The notes under the pieces were generated by a model. It was not told the DNA's origin. It was given only the letters and a program-made list of their open reading frames with translations, and ran no database searches. Below are positions 17,458 through 27,391 of a stretch of DNA of 64,000 nt, in pieces. The stretch comes from Flavisolibacter longurius. Its GTDB lineage: Bacteria > Bacteroidota > Bacteroidia > Chitinophagales > Chitinophagaceae. Location: NCBI GenBank assembly GCA_014163555.1, contig JACJGO010000002.1, positions 248,001 through 312,000 on the forward strand. Reading direction: 5' to 3'. Numbering within the stretch: position 1 is the stretch's first letter; each line of letters opens with the position of its first letter. The translations under genes were made by a program, and so were the position numbers.

Positions 17458-17691
17458 ATGATGAAGCTATCAGAATTAAAGGCAGGGGAAAGCGGACGTA
17501 TTAAAGGCTTTCAATCTTCTGAGTTGGAATTAAAGCTCATGGAAATGGGCTGTATTCCAGGAGAGGTGGTGATTGTTGAAAAGATTGCTCCCTTGGGTGA
17601 TCCAATTTCTATCCGTGTTTCGGGTTATTCATTAAGCCTGCGTATAAATGAAGCCAATCAAATTTTGCTGGAAAAAGATGCTGTTCTATGA
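17458..17691 (+). CDS. feoA: FeoA, iron(II) transport accessory protein
   Basis: The 77-residue protein is a complete SH3-like FeoA domain: KLSELKAGESGRIKGF, then LKLMEMGCIPGEVVIVEK, the typical LxxMGxxPG turn, and PISIRVSGYSLSLRINEA. FeoA binds the cytoplasmic side of the FeoB iron importer. Here feoB is not adjacent but lies at 61325-63442. feoA overlaps nadD by 4 nt (ATGA), so the two are translationally coupled, an arrangement with no obvious functional reason. Confidence 0.93.
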   Translation: MMKLSELKAGESGRIKGFQSSELELKLMEMGCIPGEVVIVEKIAPLGDPISIRVSGYSLSLRINEANQILLEKDAVL

Positions 17692-18272
17692 AAATCGGGC
17701 TGTTCTTCGGATCCTTTAATCCTATCCATATCGGCCACCTGATCATTGCCAATCATGTTTTGAATGAAACCGGGCTGCAAAAGGTTTGGTTCGTAGTGTC
17801 CCCGCAAAATCCCTTTAAGCCCTCCTCTACCCTGCTGAATGAGTATGACCGTCTGCACCTGGTGCAAAAAGCTATTGAAGGAGATGACCGGTTAAAAGCC
17901 AGCGAGATTGAATTTTCATTGCCGAAACCTTCTTACACAGCCCATACACTAACTTATTTAAAAGAAAAATACCCCTCTCACGCATTTACCATTATTATGG
18001 GAAGTGATTCCTTTCAAAACCTTCCTAAATGGAAAAATGCTGAATCGATTATTGCCCATAATCCAATCCTAGTATACAGCCGGCCACAATTTGAGATTTC
18101 CGATAAACTGGGTGCCGATGTTACTTTATTAGAAGCACCATTGTTAGAAATCTCCGCAACTTATATCCGTACGTGTGTTCAGAATGGAAAATCGATACGC
18201 TATCTGGTACCAGCAGTAGTGGAAGAAGAAATTGAAAAAAGCGGGTTCTACAAACGGCCCTATAAAAAATAG
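17688..18272 (+). CDS. nadD: Nicotinate-nucleotide adenylyltransferase
   Basis: NadD joins ATP and nicotinate mononucleotide to form deamido-NAD. The 194 residues show the nucleotidyltransferase signature GSFNPIHIGH (8-17, with H14 and H17), the family pattern FVVSPQNPFKP, IIMGSDSFQNLPKWKN and the late ISATYIR motif. The start overlaps the feoA stop by 4 nt. The 3' end overlaps the convergent chromate transporter gene by 13 nt. nadA, for an earlier step of the pathway, is at 27392-28399. Confidence 0.95.
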   Translation: MKIGLFFGSFNPIHIGHLIIANHVLNETGLQKVWFVVSPQNPFKPSSTLLNEYDRLHLVQKAIEGDDRLKASEIEFSLPKPSYTAHTLTYLKEKYPSHAFTIIMGSDSFQNLPKWKNAESIIAHNPILVYSRPQFEISDKLGADVTLLEAPLLEISATYIRTCVQNGKSIRYLVPAVVEEEIEKSGFYKRPYKK

Positions 18273-19510
18273 CCCAGAAGGATACAGGTAGCTACGATAA
18301 AAGGAGAGTGTATCCGTGTAAACTGTAGCAGAAGAAATGTTGCCACAATAATAATAATATTGACCACACTGGTCACATTTGCTTGCATCAACGAAATATC
18401 TTTCATGATGTAAAGTGTGGAAGCAATCATAATACCAACCACAGCCGCATTAATGCCCTCCAGAGAGCGGTACACCACAGCATATTTTTTTAAATAATTC
18501 CAGACTGGAAAAAAGAACAGTACCAACAACGCACTAGGCAGAAAAATACCGACGGTGGCAATGACACAGCCCAATCCCTGCATCCAAGCACCCATATCCC
18601 GAAGTGCCATACCGCCAGTAAAAGAGGCAATTGAAAAAACAGGTCCCGGCATAGCCCTTACAATTCCCATCCCTGTCACCATGTCATCTTTTTGAATATA
18701 GATCTGGTTGCGTGCCGCTTCGGGGTCTGTTTGCAGCCTCCTTTCCGGGCGAACCGAATATTGCTCGTACATCATGGGCATCAGCACATGACCTCCACCA
18801 AACACGAGGCTTCCCATCCGGTAGGTATTTTCAAAAAGGTTGAGAGGTTTGCGGGTTTGCCAGTCCTCTTTCCGGGCTGTTTCGCTCAGTGTTCCTGCCA
18901 CCAAAAAAATAAGGGCGAACAACCAGATATTTCCCCATTTGACCTTTTTCTTCGACACTTCAAATTCCGGTATTCTTGTTTTACTGACGTTGGTAGCTGC
19001 CCCACCCAATAAAATCAGCGCAGGGAAAATCCACGGCGAGTGGAAGAAAACATAAGTCGCCCCTACACAGATCAGCATAATCACCCACGTGATCAGGTTG
19101 CGTATCGAAACACCGAAGGCCATCACCGAGGCATAGAACAAAAACCCAACGGCCATTGCGGGAACATATTTAAAAATATTCCTATGTAAACTATTCTGGT
19201 CGAAACTGTGAAGCAGGAAAGAAAAGGCACCCATCAAAATACAAGCAGGTGCTATCCACACTAGCAAGGTTAGAATCGCTAGCGGTAGTCCTCCCCGCTT
19301 ATATCCAATTAACGTCACGGTTTGCGTAGATGAAGCACCAGGCAACAGGTTGCAAAAGGCGTTGTACTCCAATAATTCTTCCTTTGTAATATAGGGCGTC
19401 TTGTGCACAAAGAGCTTCATCATCATGGCCACATGCGCCTGCGGGCCGCCCACCGCTGTAATGCTGAACAGGAAAACGTTTTTAAGGAAGGGTATGTGGC
19501 GCAGCATCAT
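18260..19510 (-). CDS. chrA: Chromate transporter, ChrA family, two-domain form
   Basis: ChrA proteins export chromate or related oxyanions across the inner membrane. The 416 residues contain two homologous halves, each with about five or six helices: the first carries VGGPQAHVAMM with NLLPGASSTQ, the second FGGGHVLMPMM with MVTGMGIVRAMPGPVFS, which are the paired CHR signatures. Length is normal for the long-chain type. Substrate cannot be read from sequence alone, and many family members have not been tested. The gene is convergent with nadD, and a terminator for the ABC-F gene lies upstream. Confidence 0.9.
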   Translation of the reverse strand: MMLRHIPFLKNVFLFSITAVGGPQAHVAMMMKLFVHKTPYITKEELLEYNAFCNLLPGASSTQTVTLIGYKRGGLPLAILTLLVWIAPACILMGAFSFLLHSFDQNSLHRNIFKYVPAMAVGFLFYASVMAFGVSIRNLITWVIMLICVGATYVFFHSPWIFPALILLGGAATNVSKTRIPEFEVSKKKVKWGNIWLFALIFLVAGTLSETARKEDWQTRKPLNLFENTYRMGSLVFGGGHVLMPMMYEQYSVRPERRLQTDPEAARNQIYIQKDDMVTGMGIVRAMPGPVFSIASFTGGMALRDMGAWMQGLGCVIATVGIFLPSALLVLFFFPVWNYLKKYAVVYRSLEGINAAVVGIMIASTLYIMKDISLMQANVTSVVNIIIIVATFLLLQFTRIHSPFIVATCILLGYFL

Positions 19511-19579
19511 AGCGGGCTAAATTTAGAAAAGATTTTGGCTGGCCTTGCTGATTTCTTTCAGTATAGAGAATATAAAAAA

Positions 19580-19601
19580 GCCGCTCCTTAACAGGAGCGG
19601 C
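19580..19601 (-). terminator. Terminator of the ABC-F gene
   Basis: GCCGCTCCT at 19580-19588 pairs with AGGAGCGGC at 19593-19601; the minus strand continues with CTTTTTTAT. It is 21 nt past the stop at 19622. Confidence 0.85.
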
Positions 19602-19621
19602 CTTATATAAAACGGTCATGC

Positions 19622-21274
<1,653 letters not shown>

Positions 21275-21337
21275 TCAAAACCCGGCTTTATGTTGTGAAA
21301 TACTCACATAGATCGACCAGGCTGTTTTTTGGAGTGG

Positions 21338-21345
21338 CAAAGTTA
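21338..21345 (-). promoter_or_regulatory. Candidate -7 element of the ABC-F gene
   Basis: The minus strand reads TAACTTTG, an exact TAnnTTTG match, about 75 nt upstream of the ABC-F ATG. The -33 region has no clear TTTG. Confidence 0.4.
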
Positions 21346-21403
21346 CGTTTTTCAACAGGGATGGAGAAGGCCGATTGGTTAAGAAAACCTCATTATTACC
21401 TCT

Positions 21404-21841
21404 TTATTGGGCCGGAAAATGCGCTACGATCTCCACTTCCACCAGAGCTTCGCTCATGTACAGACGGCTGATCTGCACCCAAGTTGCAGCGGGATAATCG
21501 CCTTTGTAAAAAAGTTTACGCACACTATTGGCGGCTTTCGTTGCTTCAATATCGGTTGTGTAAAGGTTTTCTTTGACAACGTTGGCTGCACTTAGGCCAT
21601 AGTGCTTTAGCGTACGGTCAATTCCCTGATAAACTGTTTTTAATTGCTCAGCCATTGTTTTACCAAAGCCAACCGTACCGGAAATGTAAAGCACATTGCC
21701 GGATTGGATAGCTTGTGTATACCCGGCTGCGGTGTCGCTTTCAGCTCCGCCCCAATGAAATTTCTTTTTGGTAATGGAATTGTTTTGTGCCGAGACGGCA
21801 AAGGAGCACAGAACAAAGAGGAGGAAAAGGATGGTTTTCAT
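21404..21841 (-). CDS. Secreted RidA/YjgF-family protein lacking the catalytic Arg
   Basis: A signal peptide (ILFLLFVLCSFAVSAQ) precedes a RidA domain of about 125 residues: GNVLYISGTVGFG, a helix with VYQGIDRTLKHYGLSAANVVKE and the C-terminal YPAATWVQISRLY with VEVEIVAHF. Alignment to RidA puts Ala where deaminases have the catalytic Arg, so enamine/imine hydrolysis is unlikely. It may bind a small ligand in the periplasm. The paralogue at 1337-1852 keeps the Arg. No operon partner is evident. Confidence 0.85.
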   Translation of the reverse strand: MKTILFLLFVLCSFAVSAQNNSITKKKFHWGGAESDTAAGYTQAIQSGNVLYISGTVGFGKTMAEQLKTVYQGIDRTLKHYGLSAANVVKENLYTTDIEATKAANSVRKLFYKGDYPAATWVQISRLYMSEALVEVEIVAHFPAQ

Positions 21842-21990
21842 ATAAAAATTTTTGCAAAGAAACAGTCAGCAAAAAGCAGGGACTTGCCGCTTATCATTTT
21901 ACAAAACGAGTTTAACACTCCCCTTATTGGTCGTTCATTTTCACCATGCCAAATCGTGGCAAAAAACTTGTGTTCACCAAAGAAAACAAT

Positions 21991-22215
21991 ATGCGAAAGG
22001 TTTTTCTTTTACTGGCTGGAGTTGCTTTTCTTATGGCATGTGGTAACAACGACGGACAAACAGGAGTAATGAATGATGGGATGAAAGTTGGCGATACCAA
22101 TGGCGGTCTCGCCGATACTGCCTATTCCAATGAATCGGCTACGGATACTTCAAAGCTGGAAAATCGTGTGGACATTTCAACCCGTGATACGTTTGAGAAC
22201 AATCCCAACCGTTAA
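21991..22215 (+). CDS. Small lipoprotein, unknown function
   Basis: The ATG at 21991 gives 74 residues with a lipoprotein signal (MRKVFLLLAGVAFLMACG, lipobox MAC at Cys17) followed by a short hydrophilic tail rich in Asn, Asp, Gly, Thr and Ser. No domain is seen. The in-frame upstream start at 21946 would mask the signal. The stop overlaps that of the convergent PAP2 gene by 4 nt. Confidence 0.7.
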   Translation: MRKVFLLLAGVAFLMACGNNDGQTGVMNDGMKVGDTNGGLADTAYSNESATDTSKLENRVDISTRDTFENNPNR

Positions 22216-22937
22216 GCAGCCGTATCGGGTTTTACCACGGGATCAATTTCACGGCGACTAAAGCGCTCCATCCGGTTGAGCAGCCAGATAGCAAAAGCCA
22301 GCCACATAAAGCCTACGGCAAAACCCGCTATCACATCAGTTGCGTAATGCACCCGCAGATAAACGCGGCTGAAGCCGATTAACAAGATTAAAACAACAAG
22401 AAAGATAATCAAGCTCCAACGCAGTGTGGCATTTTTTATCCCCTTGTAGATGAGGTACACCATGAGGCCATAGAATGTGATACTGAACAGTGCGTGGCCA
22501 CTTGGAAAACTCAGTCCTTCCGCTTCAAACAACAGGGGCACATCCGGTCTGGGGCGACCAAAAAAATATTTCAGGCCAAACATCAATCCGAGACTAGTAA
22601 GGGCAATGGCCGGCACTTTTATAGAATACCATTTATGCTTGCGGATAAAAAGAAAATAGGCAATCAGCAAAAGGTTGGCAGGAATTAGAAATTTATGTGT
22701 GCCCAGGAAGGTAAGGGCCAGCATAACGGTATTGTTGGTTTCGGATACGTATGACCGTAAAAACGAAAAAACTTCTTCATCGAACCGGGTGTTTTGCAAG
22801 ACAATCACACGTCGAATAAGAAATGCAAAAGAAAGAAGTGAAGCCAGAAACAGAACAATAATCAGCAACATTTCAACTGATAACAGGGCCAGTGCTGCCC
22901 AGGCTGACCTGACTCTTCCGAAAATTCTTTTTACCAT
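22212..22937 (-). CDS. PAP2-family membrane phosphatase
   Basis: The protein has five or six membrane helices and the full PAP2 triad: KYFFGRPRP (KxxxxxxRP), FPSGH and SRVYLRVHYATD (SRxxxxxHxxxD). Such enzymes remove phosphate from phosphatidate, undecaprenyl pyrophosphate or lipid A on the periplasmic side; the substrate cannot be chosen here. I place the start at ATG 22937 (241 aa), because a TAGGTTTG promoter element ends 3 nt before it; the alternative upstream TTG at 22943 adds two residues. It is convergent with the small lipoprotein gene. Confidence 0.9.
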   Translation of the reverse strand: MVKRIFGRVRSAWAALALLSVEMLLIIVLFLASLLSFAFLIRRVIVLQNTRFDEEVFSFLRSYVSETNNTVMLALTFLGTHKFLIPANLLLIAYFLFIRKHKWYSIKVPAIALTSLGLMFGLKYFFGRPRPDVPLLFEAEGLSFPSGHALFSITFYGLMVYLIYKGIKNATLRWSLIIFLVVLILLIGFSRVYLRVHYATDVIAGFAVGFMWLAFAIWLLNRMERFSRREIDPVVKPDTAA

Positions 22938-22940
22938 AAA

Positions 22941-22948
22941 CAAACCTA
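22941..22948 (-). promoter_or_regulatory. -7 element of the PAP2 gene, leaderless geometry
   Basis: The minus strand reads TAGGTTTG, an exact TAnnTTTG match, ending 3 nt before the ATG at 22937. Confidence 0.5.
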
Positions 22949-23014
22949 TGCAAAAGCCCTGCTAATTAACACGGCAATTGGTGGAAATGGTATAATTTTT
23001 AAGGTCTATATGTT

Positions 23015-23278
23015 ATGTCAAAACCTGTATTTACAACAAAGTCTTCAACCATACACAGGGTGGATTATAACGATGCGGAAAAGTCGCTGGACATAGAATT
23101 CCGCAGCGGCAATGTGTATCGTTACTACAATGTGCCGCAACGGCTGTGGAAGGTGTTTCAGCTTTATATTGAGTGCGAAGGCTCACCCGGATCCTTTTTC
23201 AATGAATACATCAAAAGCCAGTACACCAGCGAAAAGATCAAGGATGTTTCCGCGGAAGAAGACAACAGCGAGGATTGA
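23015..23278 (+). CDS. KTSC-domain protein
   Basis: The 87-residue protein is a KTSC domain: STIHRVDYNDAEKSLDIEFRSG, NVYRYYNVP and GSFFNEYIKSQY match the family's order of a short beta sheet followed by a helix. The domain is named after a lysyl-tRNA synthetase C-terminal region, and its stand-alone form has no established role. A short acidic tail (EEDNSED) ends it. A terminator follows 42 nt downstream. Confidence 0.85.
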   Translation: MSKPVFTTKSSTIHRVDYNDAEKSLDIEFRSGNVYRYYNVPQRLWKVFQLYIECEGSPGSFFNEYIKSQYTSEKIKDVSAEEDNSED

Positions 23279-23319
23279 TACACAGCGAAAACCCGACTTT
23301 ATGGTATCATACAAAATGC

Positions 23320-23344
23320 AAGAACCCATCCGGTTCTTTTTTTA
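23320..23344 (+). terminator. Terminator of the KTSC gene
   Basis: AAGAACC at 23320-23326 pairs with GGTTCTT at 23332-23338, followed by a run of T. Confidence 0.8.
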
Positions 23345-23486
23345 TGCCAGTAGGGCCTGAAATTGCAAGCCATTCATTTGCTACATTTAGTACACAAAGC
23401 ATAATACCGGGAGATAGAAAGAACCCGTCCTATCTCTTTGTTTGGTTCCCAATCATCGGCAATAACCAGTAGAACTTTTTGTTTGC

Positions 23487-24791
23487 ATGGATGAACAATT
23501 GACACAACTTTCCAATGAAACAGCAACCTACCTGGTAAGGCTTGCTATCAGCATCGGTATCGGTTTTCTGATAGGGATGGAACGAACCTTTACCAAACTG
23601 CAGAACAAGGAAGAAGAAGAATTTGCAGGGCTTCGCACCCACACATTGATTGCCATTTTTGGATTTCTGTCTGCCCTGGTTTCGCAGTTGACAGGCCTGT
23701 GGTTTTTAGGTGTAGCCTTTGCCGGCATGATGGCCTTTGTAATCATCTCTTACATCCGGCTGTCAACAGGCAACGGTAATGCCGGCGGCACTTCCGAAGT
23801 GGCTACCATTCTTACATTTTTGCTGGGCGCCCTGGTATTTTTCGGTCATATCTTATTGGCCCTGGTTGTAGTGGTCGTTGTGCTGCTGTTGCTTACCTAC
23901 AAACCTTCGCTTCATCTTTTTGTACAAAAACTTTCCCTTGAAGAAATGCGGGCCATTATCCAGTTCGTGATCATCTCCGCCCTGGTCATTCCTTTTCTAC
24001 CCGACAGCAATTTTGGTCCATATGATCTCTGGAATCTGAAGGATATCTGGAAAATGGTGATCCTGGTTTCCGGTACCTCCCTGATAGGATATTTGGTTGC
24101 CAAACTAGTGGGCAATAAAGGCACCATGCTGGCTGGTATGGTAGGTGGTCTTGTCTCCAGCACTGCGGTTACGCTTACATTTTCACGGCGCAGTAAACAG
24201 GGCAAAATCCAGGATACTGGTCAAACCGGTTCATTTTATTTTGCTATGGCCATCATCAGCGCCTGCACCATTATGTTTCCCAGAATTTTGTTTGAAGTGT
24301 TTATAGTCAACCGAAACTTGGCCCAACAGTTATGGTTACCCATTTTAGCCATTACGCTTGCAGGTTTTGGCGGAGCCTATTATATTTACAAAAAGCGACA
24401 GGGCAAAAAAGAGGAGACCTCGTTGCCGTTAAAAAACCCTCTGAATTTTGCGACGGCTATCAAGTTTGCCATATTTTTTGCAGGTGTGATGCTGCTGGTG
24501 AAATACAGCAGTGAGAACTTTGGCGACAGTGGCACCTACATCGCTGGTGCACTTTCCGGAATAACAGATGTTGATGCCATTACACTATCGATGGCAAAAA
24601 TGGCCACGTCATCCGAAAATTATCCCATCGCCATTAATACTATTTTATTAGCGGCACTTTCCAACACTTTCGTAAAATTTTGTATTGTGATGGTTTTGGG
24701 CAGCCGTCAATTATTAAGAACTGCAGCTATTGGCTTTGTAGCCATCTTTGCTACCGGTCTCAGCTTCTTCCTATATTATCTTTTGTTTTAG
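23487..24791 (+). CDS. MgtC/SapB and DUF4010 membrane protein
   Basis: The 434 residues contain about a dozen helices. The first third is an MgtC/SapB domain with the signature IGIGFLIGMERT and EFAGLRTHTLIAIFGF. The remainder matches DUF4010, with GNKGTMLAGMVGGLVSSTAVT and a late ALSGITDVDAITLSMA. Family members are inner-membrane proteins of unclear transport role, sometimes tied to magnesium stress through the MgtC part. The gene stands alone between the KTSC gene and a small lipoprotein gene. Confidence 0.88.
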   Translation: MDEQLTQLSNETATYLVRLAISIGIGFLIGMERTFTKLQNKEEEEFAGLRTHTLIAIFGFLSALVSQLTGLWFLGVAFAGMMAFVIISYIRLSTGNGNAGGTSEVATILTFLLGALVFFGHILLALVVVVVVLLLLTYKPSLHLFVQKLSLEEMRAIIQFVIISALVIPFLPDSNFGPYDLWNLKDIWKMVILVSGTSLIGYLVAKLVGNKGTMLAGMVGGLVSSTAVTLTFSRRSKQGKIQDTGQTGSFYFAMAIISACTIMFPRILFEVFIVNRNLAQQLWLPILAITLAGFGGAYYIYKKRQGKKEETSLPLKNPLNFATAIKFAIFFAGVMLLVKYSSENFGDSGTYIAGALSGITDVDAITLSMAKMATSSENYPIAINTILLAALSNTFVKFCIVMVLGSRQLLRTAAIGFVAIFATGLSFFLYYLLF

Positions 24792-24983
24792 GTTGGATTG
24801 CCTGCATGCATTTTAATCGAAATGGTTTGGTATAAAGCAAACACAGCTTTCCTTTCTCGTACTTCTGGATGGCTTTATTTCTTCTGGCATGGAAATTTAA
24901 TTACACCTATGCACCGACAACGGTTCAGGTGAACGACCAAGCGTCTGATTCGCCAGAGATCTCAAAAACAAAAAACGTATAGT

Positions 24984-25451
24984 ATGAAAAAGTTATTAAC
25001 GATCGCCCTGGCAGCTGTATCGCTGGCTGCCTGTGAAAATGCTACCAACACAGCATCAACTGAAGACACTGTCACCACTACAACTACAACCACATCTGAA
25101 AATGCCGCGTATGCTCCAGCAGAGGGAGATGTAACCCGCCGTGATGGAAAGGTAATGGTTATGCGTAACGGTGAATGGGTAGAAGCCGACCGTGATGTGG
25201 AATTGGATAACGGAGTGATTGTTTATAAAGATGGACGTGTAGTAAGAGACGGCAACGAAGTTGAATTGGAAGATGGCGAAGTGGTGAACAAGACCGGCGA
25301 CTTTTTTGACCGCTCCGGCCGCGCCATTGAAAATGCCTGGAAAGATGCCAAGGAAGGTGTAAAGGAAGCAGGTCGCGATGTTAAAGACGCCGTAAAAGAT
25401 GCCGGCCGAAAAATTGACAATTCGGTAGATACCGACAATGATGGACAATAA
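24984..25451 (+). CDS. Lipoprotein with DUF6799-like repeat and charged helical tail
   Basis: The signal MKKLLTIALAAVSLAAC has lipobox LAAC. A Thr-rich linker follows, then a repetitive beta segment of about 50 residues built on the pattern DGxVxxxxNGxxV (GDVTRRDGKVMVMRNGEWVE, then LDNGVIVYKDGRVVRDG), which resembles DUF6799. The last 50 residues are an amphipathic helix of alternating K, D, E and A (WKDAKEGVKEAGRDVKDAVK). It is probably an envelope stress or structural lipoprotein. A terminator separates it from the GlsB-like gene. Confidence 0.8.
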   Translation: MKKLLTIALAAVSLAACENATNTASTEDTVTTTTTTTSENAAYAPAEGDVTRRDGKVMVMRNGEWVEADRDVELDNGVIVYKDGRVVRDGNEVELEDGEVVNKTGDFFDRSGRAIENAWKDAKEGVKEAGRDVKDAVKDAGRKIDNSVDTDNDGQ

Positions 25452-25470
25452 CCTGCATCTGAACATGTTT

Positions 25471-25501
25471 ATCCCTGCCAGCAAGAAATGCCGGCAGGGA
25501 T
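25471..25501 (+). terminator. Terminator of the DUF6799-like lipoprotein gene
   Basis: ATCCCTGCC at 25471-25479 pairs with GGCAGGGAT at 25493-25501, followed by TCTTTGTTTT. Confidence 0.8.
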
Positions 25502-25545
25502 TCTTTGTTTTCCCAAACCGTTCCTAAAAATAAAAATCAAATAAT

Positions 25546-25836
25546 ATGTCATTATTGGGCTTGTTGCTTTTGCTGCTGATAGCAGCCATTTGTGGTTCCG
25601 TTGGTCAGTCGCTGGCAGGATACAACCTGGGCGGATGTCTTGTCTCGATTGTAGTCGGTTTTATCGGCGCTTATCTTGGCGTTTGGCTGGCAGATGAATT
25701 GGGTCTTCCGGAAATTTTTCAGATATCAATTGAAGGCAAACCGTTTCCCATTATCTGGGCGGTGATTGGTTCTGCACTTTTTACACTTGTTGTTGCCTTG
25801 ATACGAAGGGCCATCGGTGGCGGAAGGCGATATTGA
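25546..25836 (+). CDS. GlsB/YeaQ/YmgE-family stress-response membrane protein
   Basis: The 96-residue protein has three hydrophobic helices and the Gly-rich signature GYNLGGCLVSIVVGFIGAYLG typical of the transglycosylase-associated family, represented here at about 25-45. Small members of this family are induced by acid, osmotic or envelope stress, and their function is not settled. The C-terminus is basic (RRAIGGGRRY). Confidence 0.85.
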   Translation: MSLLGLLLLLLIAAICGSVGQSLAGYNLGGCLVSIVVGFIGAYLGVWLADELGLPEIFQISIEGKPFPIIWAVIGSALFTLVVALIRRAIGGGRRY

Positions 25837-25875
25837 TAACCTATATCCCTACACGTAGAATATAGTTATCATCAC

Positions 25876-26700
25876 TTAGCATCCTACAAAGCGGTGTGCG
25901 GCTACCGGCTTTATAATTTCATCCTTGCCTGCGGCTCCCGATAAATAAAGGGTAGGCTTTTGCATGTTGTAGTGTGGCGATGTATCGATGAGCAGGTCGG
26001 GTTTTTTATCCCCATCTAGATCTCCAATAAACAACAAGCGTATCATGCGGTCGTCAAAAGAAGGTTGGGCGGTAAGAATCGTTGTTTTCTTTTTCTTGTT
26101 TATTACGGAAGAAAGATAGAGTTTGTAATTTTTCACATCCGGTGCTTCCTTCCCTGTCTCACCGGTTGCAAACAAAACATAGTTTTCTCCGCCATACGAA
26201 AAAGGTAAACTGTCGCCTGGATAAAGAACATCTTTTGAAAGCGGCAGGGCCTGCACGCTTCCTGCCCTCTTGCATAATTGAGCTTCCATCAGCAGGATGG
26301 TGTTGTCCGGATTTGAGGTGGTAACCTGCCAGCCTGTTTTTTCGGAATCATCTTCATCTACCAGGGGATCAAAAACCTTTGTAGCCTGGACACTTGCTGG
26401 AGCCAGGTAATAACCCTCTCCTCCCTTGAAAAGTCCCATCCAGGCTTCTTTCTCGGCGCCTTCCCAAACTTCTTCTTCGTGAAAGGTGCCCGTGCTCAAT
26501 ATTTTCATGGGCAACTGCCCATCCACAGGAAACGCACCCAAAAAGGGCTCTTTTTCTTTTTTGATATCCTGCGTTGCCGCTATTCCTTTTACCAGCTCTT
26601 TGTCCATAGCTACAGCCTCAGAAGAAGGGTTTGTGTTGCAGGCAGCCAGCAAAACAGTTATCCACACGGGACACATCGTTATACGCATGATTCTTTCCAT
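25876..26700 (-). CDS. Lipoprotein with calcium-loop-like motif, unknown function
   Basis: The 274 residues open with a lipoprotein signal (PVWITVLLAACN). The middle is beta-rich without a recognised family. Near the C-terminus, GDLDGDKKPDLLIDTS matches the DxDxDGxxD calcium-binding loop of FG-GAP/integrin-like or dockerin-like repeats. A surface-exposed binding protein is a reasonable guess. An alternative start is the Met at residue 5. The coding sequence contains an incidental exact DnaA-box word at 26658-26666. Confidence 0.7.
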   Translation of the reverse strand: MERIMRITMCPVWITVLLAACNTNPSSEAVAMDKELVKGIAATQDIKKEKEPFLGAFPVDGQLPMKILSTGTFHEEEVWEGAEKEAWMGLFKGGEGYYLAPASVQATKVFDPLVDEDDSEKTGWQVTTSNPDNTILLMEAQLCKRAGSVQALPLSKDVLYPGDSLPFSYGGENYVLFATGETGKEAPDVKNYKLYLSSVINKKKKTTILTAQPSFDDRMIRLLFIGDLDGDKKPDLLIDTSPHYNMQKPTLYLSGAAGKDEIIKPVAAHRFVGC

Positions 26701-26798
26701 AACCTTTGATTTTTAGGTTGGTTTGGCTGTTGAGAAGAATACTGGGTTTGTTTTTCATAAACGCTGTAGATAGTTTTTGTACAGCGCTGTCAAATTTT

Positions 26799-27254
26799 TT
26801 ATTGGAGATATTCAAGGGTCAACAAAGGATAGGGTTTTCCCAAGTTATCGGTTTCGGAACGGCGGGTTACGGTAAATCCAAATTGATGATAAAAACCAAC
26901 TGCCTGGGTATTTTGCTCGTTTACATCCACTGCTTTTATTTTCAGCGTAGAAACGGCAAGCTGCAGCAGCGCCTTTCCAAGGCCCTTTCCCTGGCTTCGG
27001 GGATGAATGAACAGCATCTCTATCTTTTCTGCCGAAGTGCCCAAAAAACCAAGGATAGACCCCTTCTCGTCGCGGGAACAGTACAAGTCCACGGCAAAAA
27101 GGTATTGATCACGAATTAAGGGCCTGAAAAATAAAATATCGTTTTCGGAGAGAAAATGGTGGGTGGCCCGTACCGAAGCTTCCCATAAAGCGGTAATCTC
27201 GTCGAAATCAGCAACAGAAGCTTTTTCAATGTTATAGTCGGTCGGGAGCGCCAT
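26799..27254 (-). CDS. GNAT-family N-acetyltransferase, YjaB-like
   Basis: The 151-residue protein has the acetyl-CoA-binding segment MLFIHPRSQGKGLGKALL (Q/RxxGxG/A) and ends with VNEQNTQAVGFYHQFGF, RRSETDNLGKPYPLLTLEY, which is the conserved end of E. coli YjaB and relatives. It transfers an acetyl group from acetyl-CoA; the acceptor is unknown. The start motif ATHHFLSENDI also matches the YjaB group. It stands alone, divergent from nothing obvious, upstream of the nadA terminator. Confidence 0.88.
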   Translation of the reverse strand: MALPTDYNIEKASVADFDEITALWEASVRATHHFLSENDILFFRPLIRDQYLFAVDLYCSRDEKGSILGFLGTSAEKIEMLFIHPRSQGKGLGKALLQLAVSTLKIKAVDVNEQNTQAVGFYHQFGFTVTRRSETDNLGKPYPLLTLEYLQ

Positions 27255-27340
27255 CAGAAAGTTTATGCACTACTAATTTATTCTTTTCGTGTGAAACTGT
27301 TTTGCTACCGCGAAAATAAAATTCACTCCATCGCTTAGTA

Positions 27341-27367
27341 AAAAAGGCTCCCGTGAAGGAACCTTTT
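27341..27367 (-). terminator. Terminator of nadA
   Basis: On the minus strand AAGGTTCC and GGGAGCCTT form a stem with one wobble, followed by six T. It lies 24 nt past the nadA stop. Confidence 0.7.
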
Positions 27368-27391
27368 CGAAATCTGTTAGGTAACTATTTT

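Noticed and set aside
17409-17459. Longer start for ybeY at 17459
   Set aside because: It would overlap the feoA start codon and promoter element, and the added residues do not match YbeY proteins.
26658-26666. Exact TTATCCACA DnaA box
   Set aside because: It lies within the coding sequence of a lipoprotein; one 9-mer match in coding DNA is expected by chance and has no neighbours.
26641-26800. Possible regulatory region with short plus-strand ORF between the lipoprotein and GNAT genes
   Set aside because: The plus-strand frames are mostly antisense to the GNAT gene and show no start signal or domain.
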